Shown here piece by piece: positions 4,981-5,448 of a DNA stretch of 5,448 nt (position 1 is the stretch's first letter; every line of letters begins with the position of its first letter). The notes below the pieces were generated by a model. The model was not told where the DNA came from and ran no database searches. It worked only from the letters and a program-made list of their open reading frames with translations. The stretch lies in contig JAJRCM010000142.1 of the NCBI GenBank assembly GCA_028678965.1, positions 1-5,448 on the forward strand. Direction: 5' to 3'. This stretch comes from Methanomicrobiales archaeon. GTDB taxonomy: Archaea > Halobacteriota > Methanomicrobia > Methanomicrobiales > JACTUA01. Both the position numbers and the translations under genes were made by a program.

Positions 4981-5448
4981 TCACCTCAGTGCGGCTGCCA
5001 TCTCTTGGATCGCCTGTTCGAGGAGGAAGTCCTGGTTTTTGACGATTTTAACCGTGCAGCCGGTCATAACCCCGATGGCGCTCGCCGCAGAGCGGTTGAA
5101 CTGCTGGTGATCAGCGATCCCCCGGCTTCCCTCCATATCTCTTATCCGGGTAGGGTCCCGCAGCCGCCGCTGGAGGATCTGGTCTTCGTCGGTCTCGACG
5201 AGGATGAGCATATCCGGCAGGAGAGCAGAGAGCACCCATTCCGGGAGGCCAGGGAGAAATCCCTGGGGAGTCTTCACCGAGCAGTGGGTATCGATGATGA
5301 TGTTACCCTCAATGGCCGCAATCGCCTGCGCCGCCATCTTCTGCAGCTTTTTCTGGACGGTGCGATCCAGTTTTCTCATCTGGTCCCTGTCCTGGACAAT
5401 CCCTTCTTTCGCCGCGACCTCGAACATGAAGGATCCGAAGTTGATAGG
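4981..5448 (-). CDS. adkA: Archaeal-type adenylate kinase (N-terminus cut by window edge)
   Basis: The visible 155 residues are the C-terminal four-fifths of an archaeal AdkA, which interconverts ATP plus AMP with two ADP. The frame stays open through the right border and reads PINFGSFMFEVA, where the family has a very similar stretch, so the Met at 5427 is internal and about 35-40 residues with the P-loop lie outside the window. Recognisable blocks are DRDQMRKLD, IIIDTHCSVKTPQGFLPGLP, the Arg-rich LID-like RRLRDPTRIRDMEG, and ADHQQFNRSAA, all characteristic of the trimeric archaeal enzyme rather than bacterial Adk. The stop at 4981 lies 3 bases before the EMC3-like gene and its end contains that gene's ribosome binding site, so the two are very likely co-translated. 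In related genomes secY usually precedes this gene. Confidence 0.94.
   Translation of the reverse strand, partial: PINFGSFMFEVAAKEGIVQDRDQMRKLDRTVQKKLQKMAAQAIAAIEGNIIIDTHCSVKTPQGFLPGLPEWVLSALLPDMLILVETDEDQILQRRLRDPTRIRDMEGSRGIADHQQFNRSAASAIGVMTGCTVKIVKNQDFLLEQAIQEMAAALR

Overview
The window looks like chromosomal DNA from a methanogenic euryarchaeon, most likely of the Methanomicrobiales type. The evidence is an archaeal-type adenylate kinase, an archaeal EMC3/DUF106 membrane protein and an archaeal-type cytidylate kinase in their usual order. Gene packing is tight, GGAGG/GAGGTGA-type ribosome binding sites are common, and a TATA-like box precedes one of the genes. The order is inferred from family memory; nothing here fixes a genus.

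All eight supported genes lie on the minus strand, so transcription runs from right to left. At the right edge (4981-5448) is adenylate kinase, cut at its N-terminus by the window border. It is followed 3 bases later by the EMC3/DUF106 protein (4378-4977), which overlaps cytidylate kinase (3851-4378) by one base. This is the conserved euryarchaeal cluster that usually lies downstream of secY. A 191-base gap (3660-3850) carries TATA-like boxes and an imperfect inverted repeat, and probably holds the promoter and operator of the next operon.

That operon is a metal-uptake unit: a DtxR/MntR-like regulator (3192-3659), then a ZnuA-like lipoprotein that binds zinc (2302-3195), a ZnuC-like ATPase (1535-2305) and a ZnuB-like permease (723-1538). 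With the preferred start for the lipoprotein, all three junctions are 4-base ATGA overlaps, which points to one transcript with coupled translation. The lipoprotein would capture the metal outside the membrane, the permease would pass it inwards, the ATPase would power transport, and the regulator would set expression by metal supply.

Sixty-three bases further on, and probably read from the same transcript, begins an Rsm22-like SAM-dependent methyltransferase (1-659), cut at its C-terminus by the left border.

The most interesting signals are the regulator's altered metal-binding residues with a Cys-containing tail, the inverted repeat lying exactly over the regulator's start codons and TATA-like box, and a possible link between zinc uptake and a ribosome-assembly factor. 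I see no mobile element, CRISPR array, rRNA or tRNA. No clearly new system is evident; most of the window is well-known archaeal housekeeping and metal-transport machinery.
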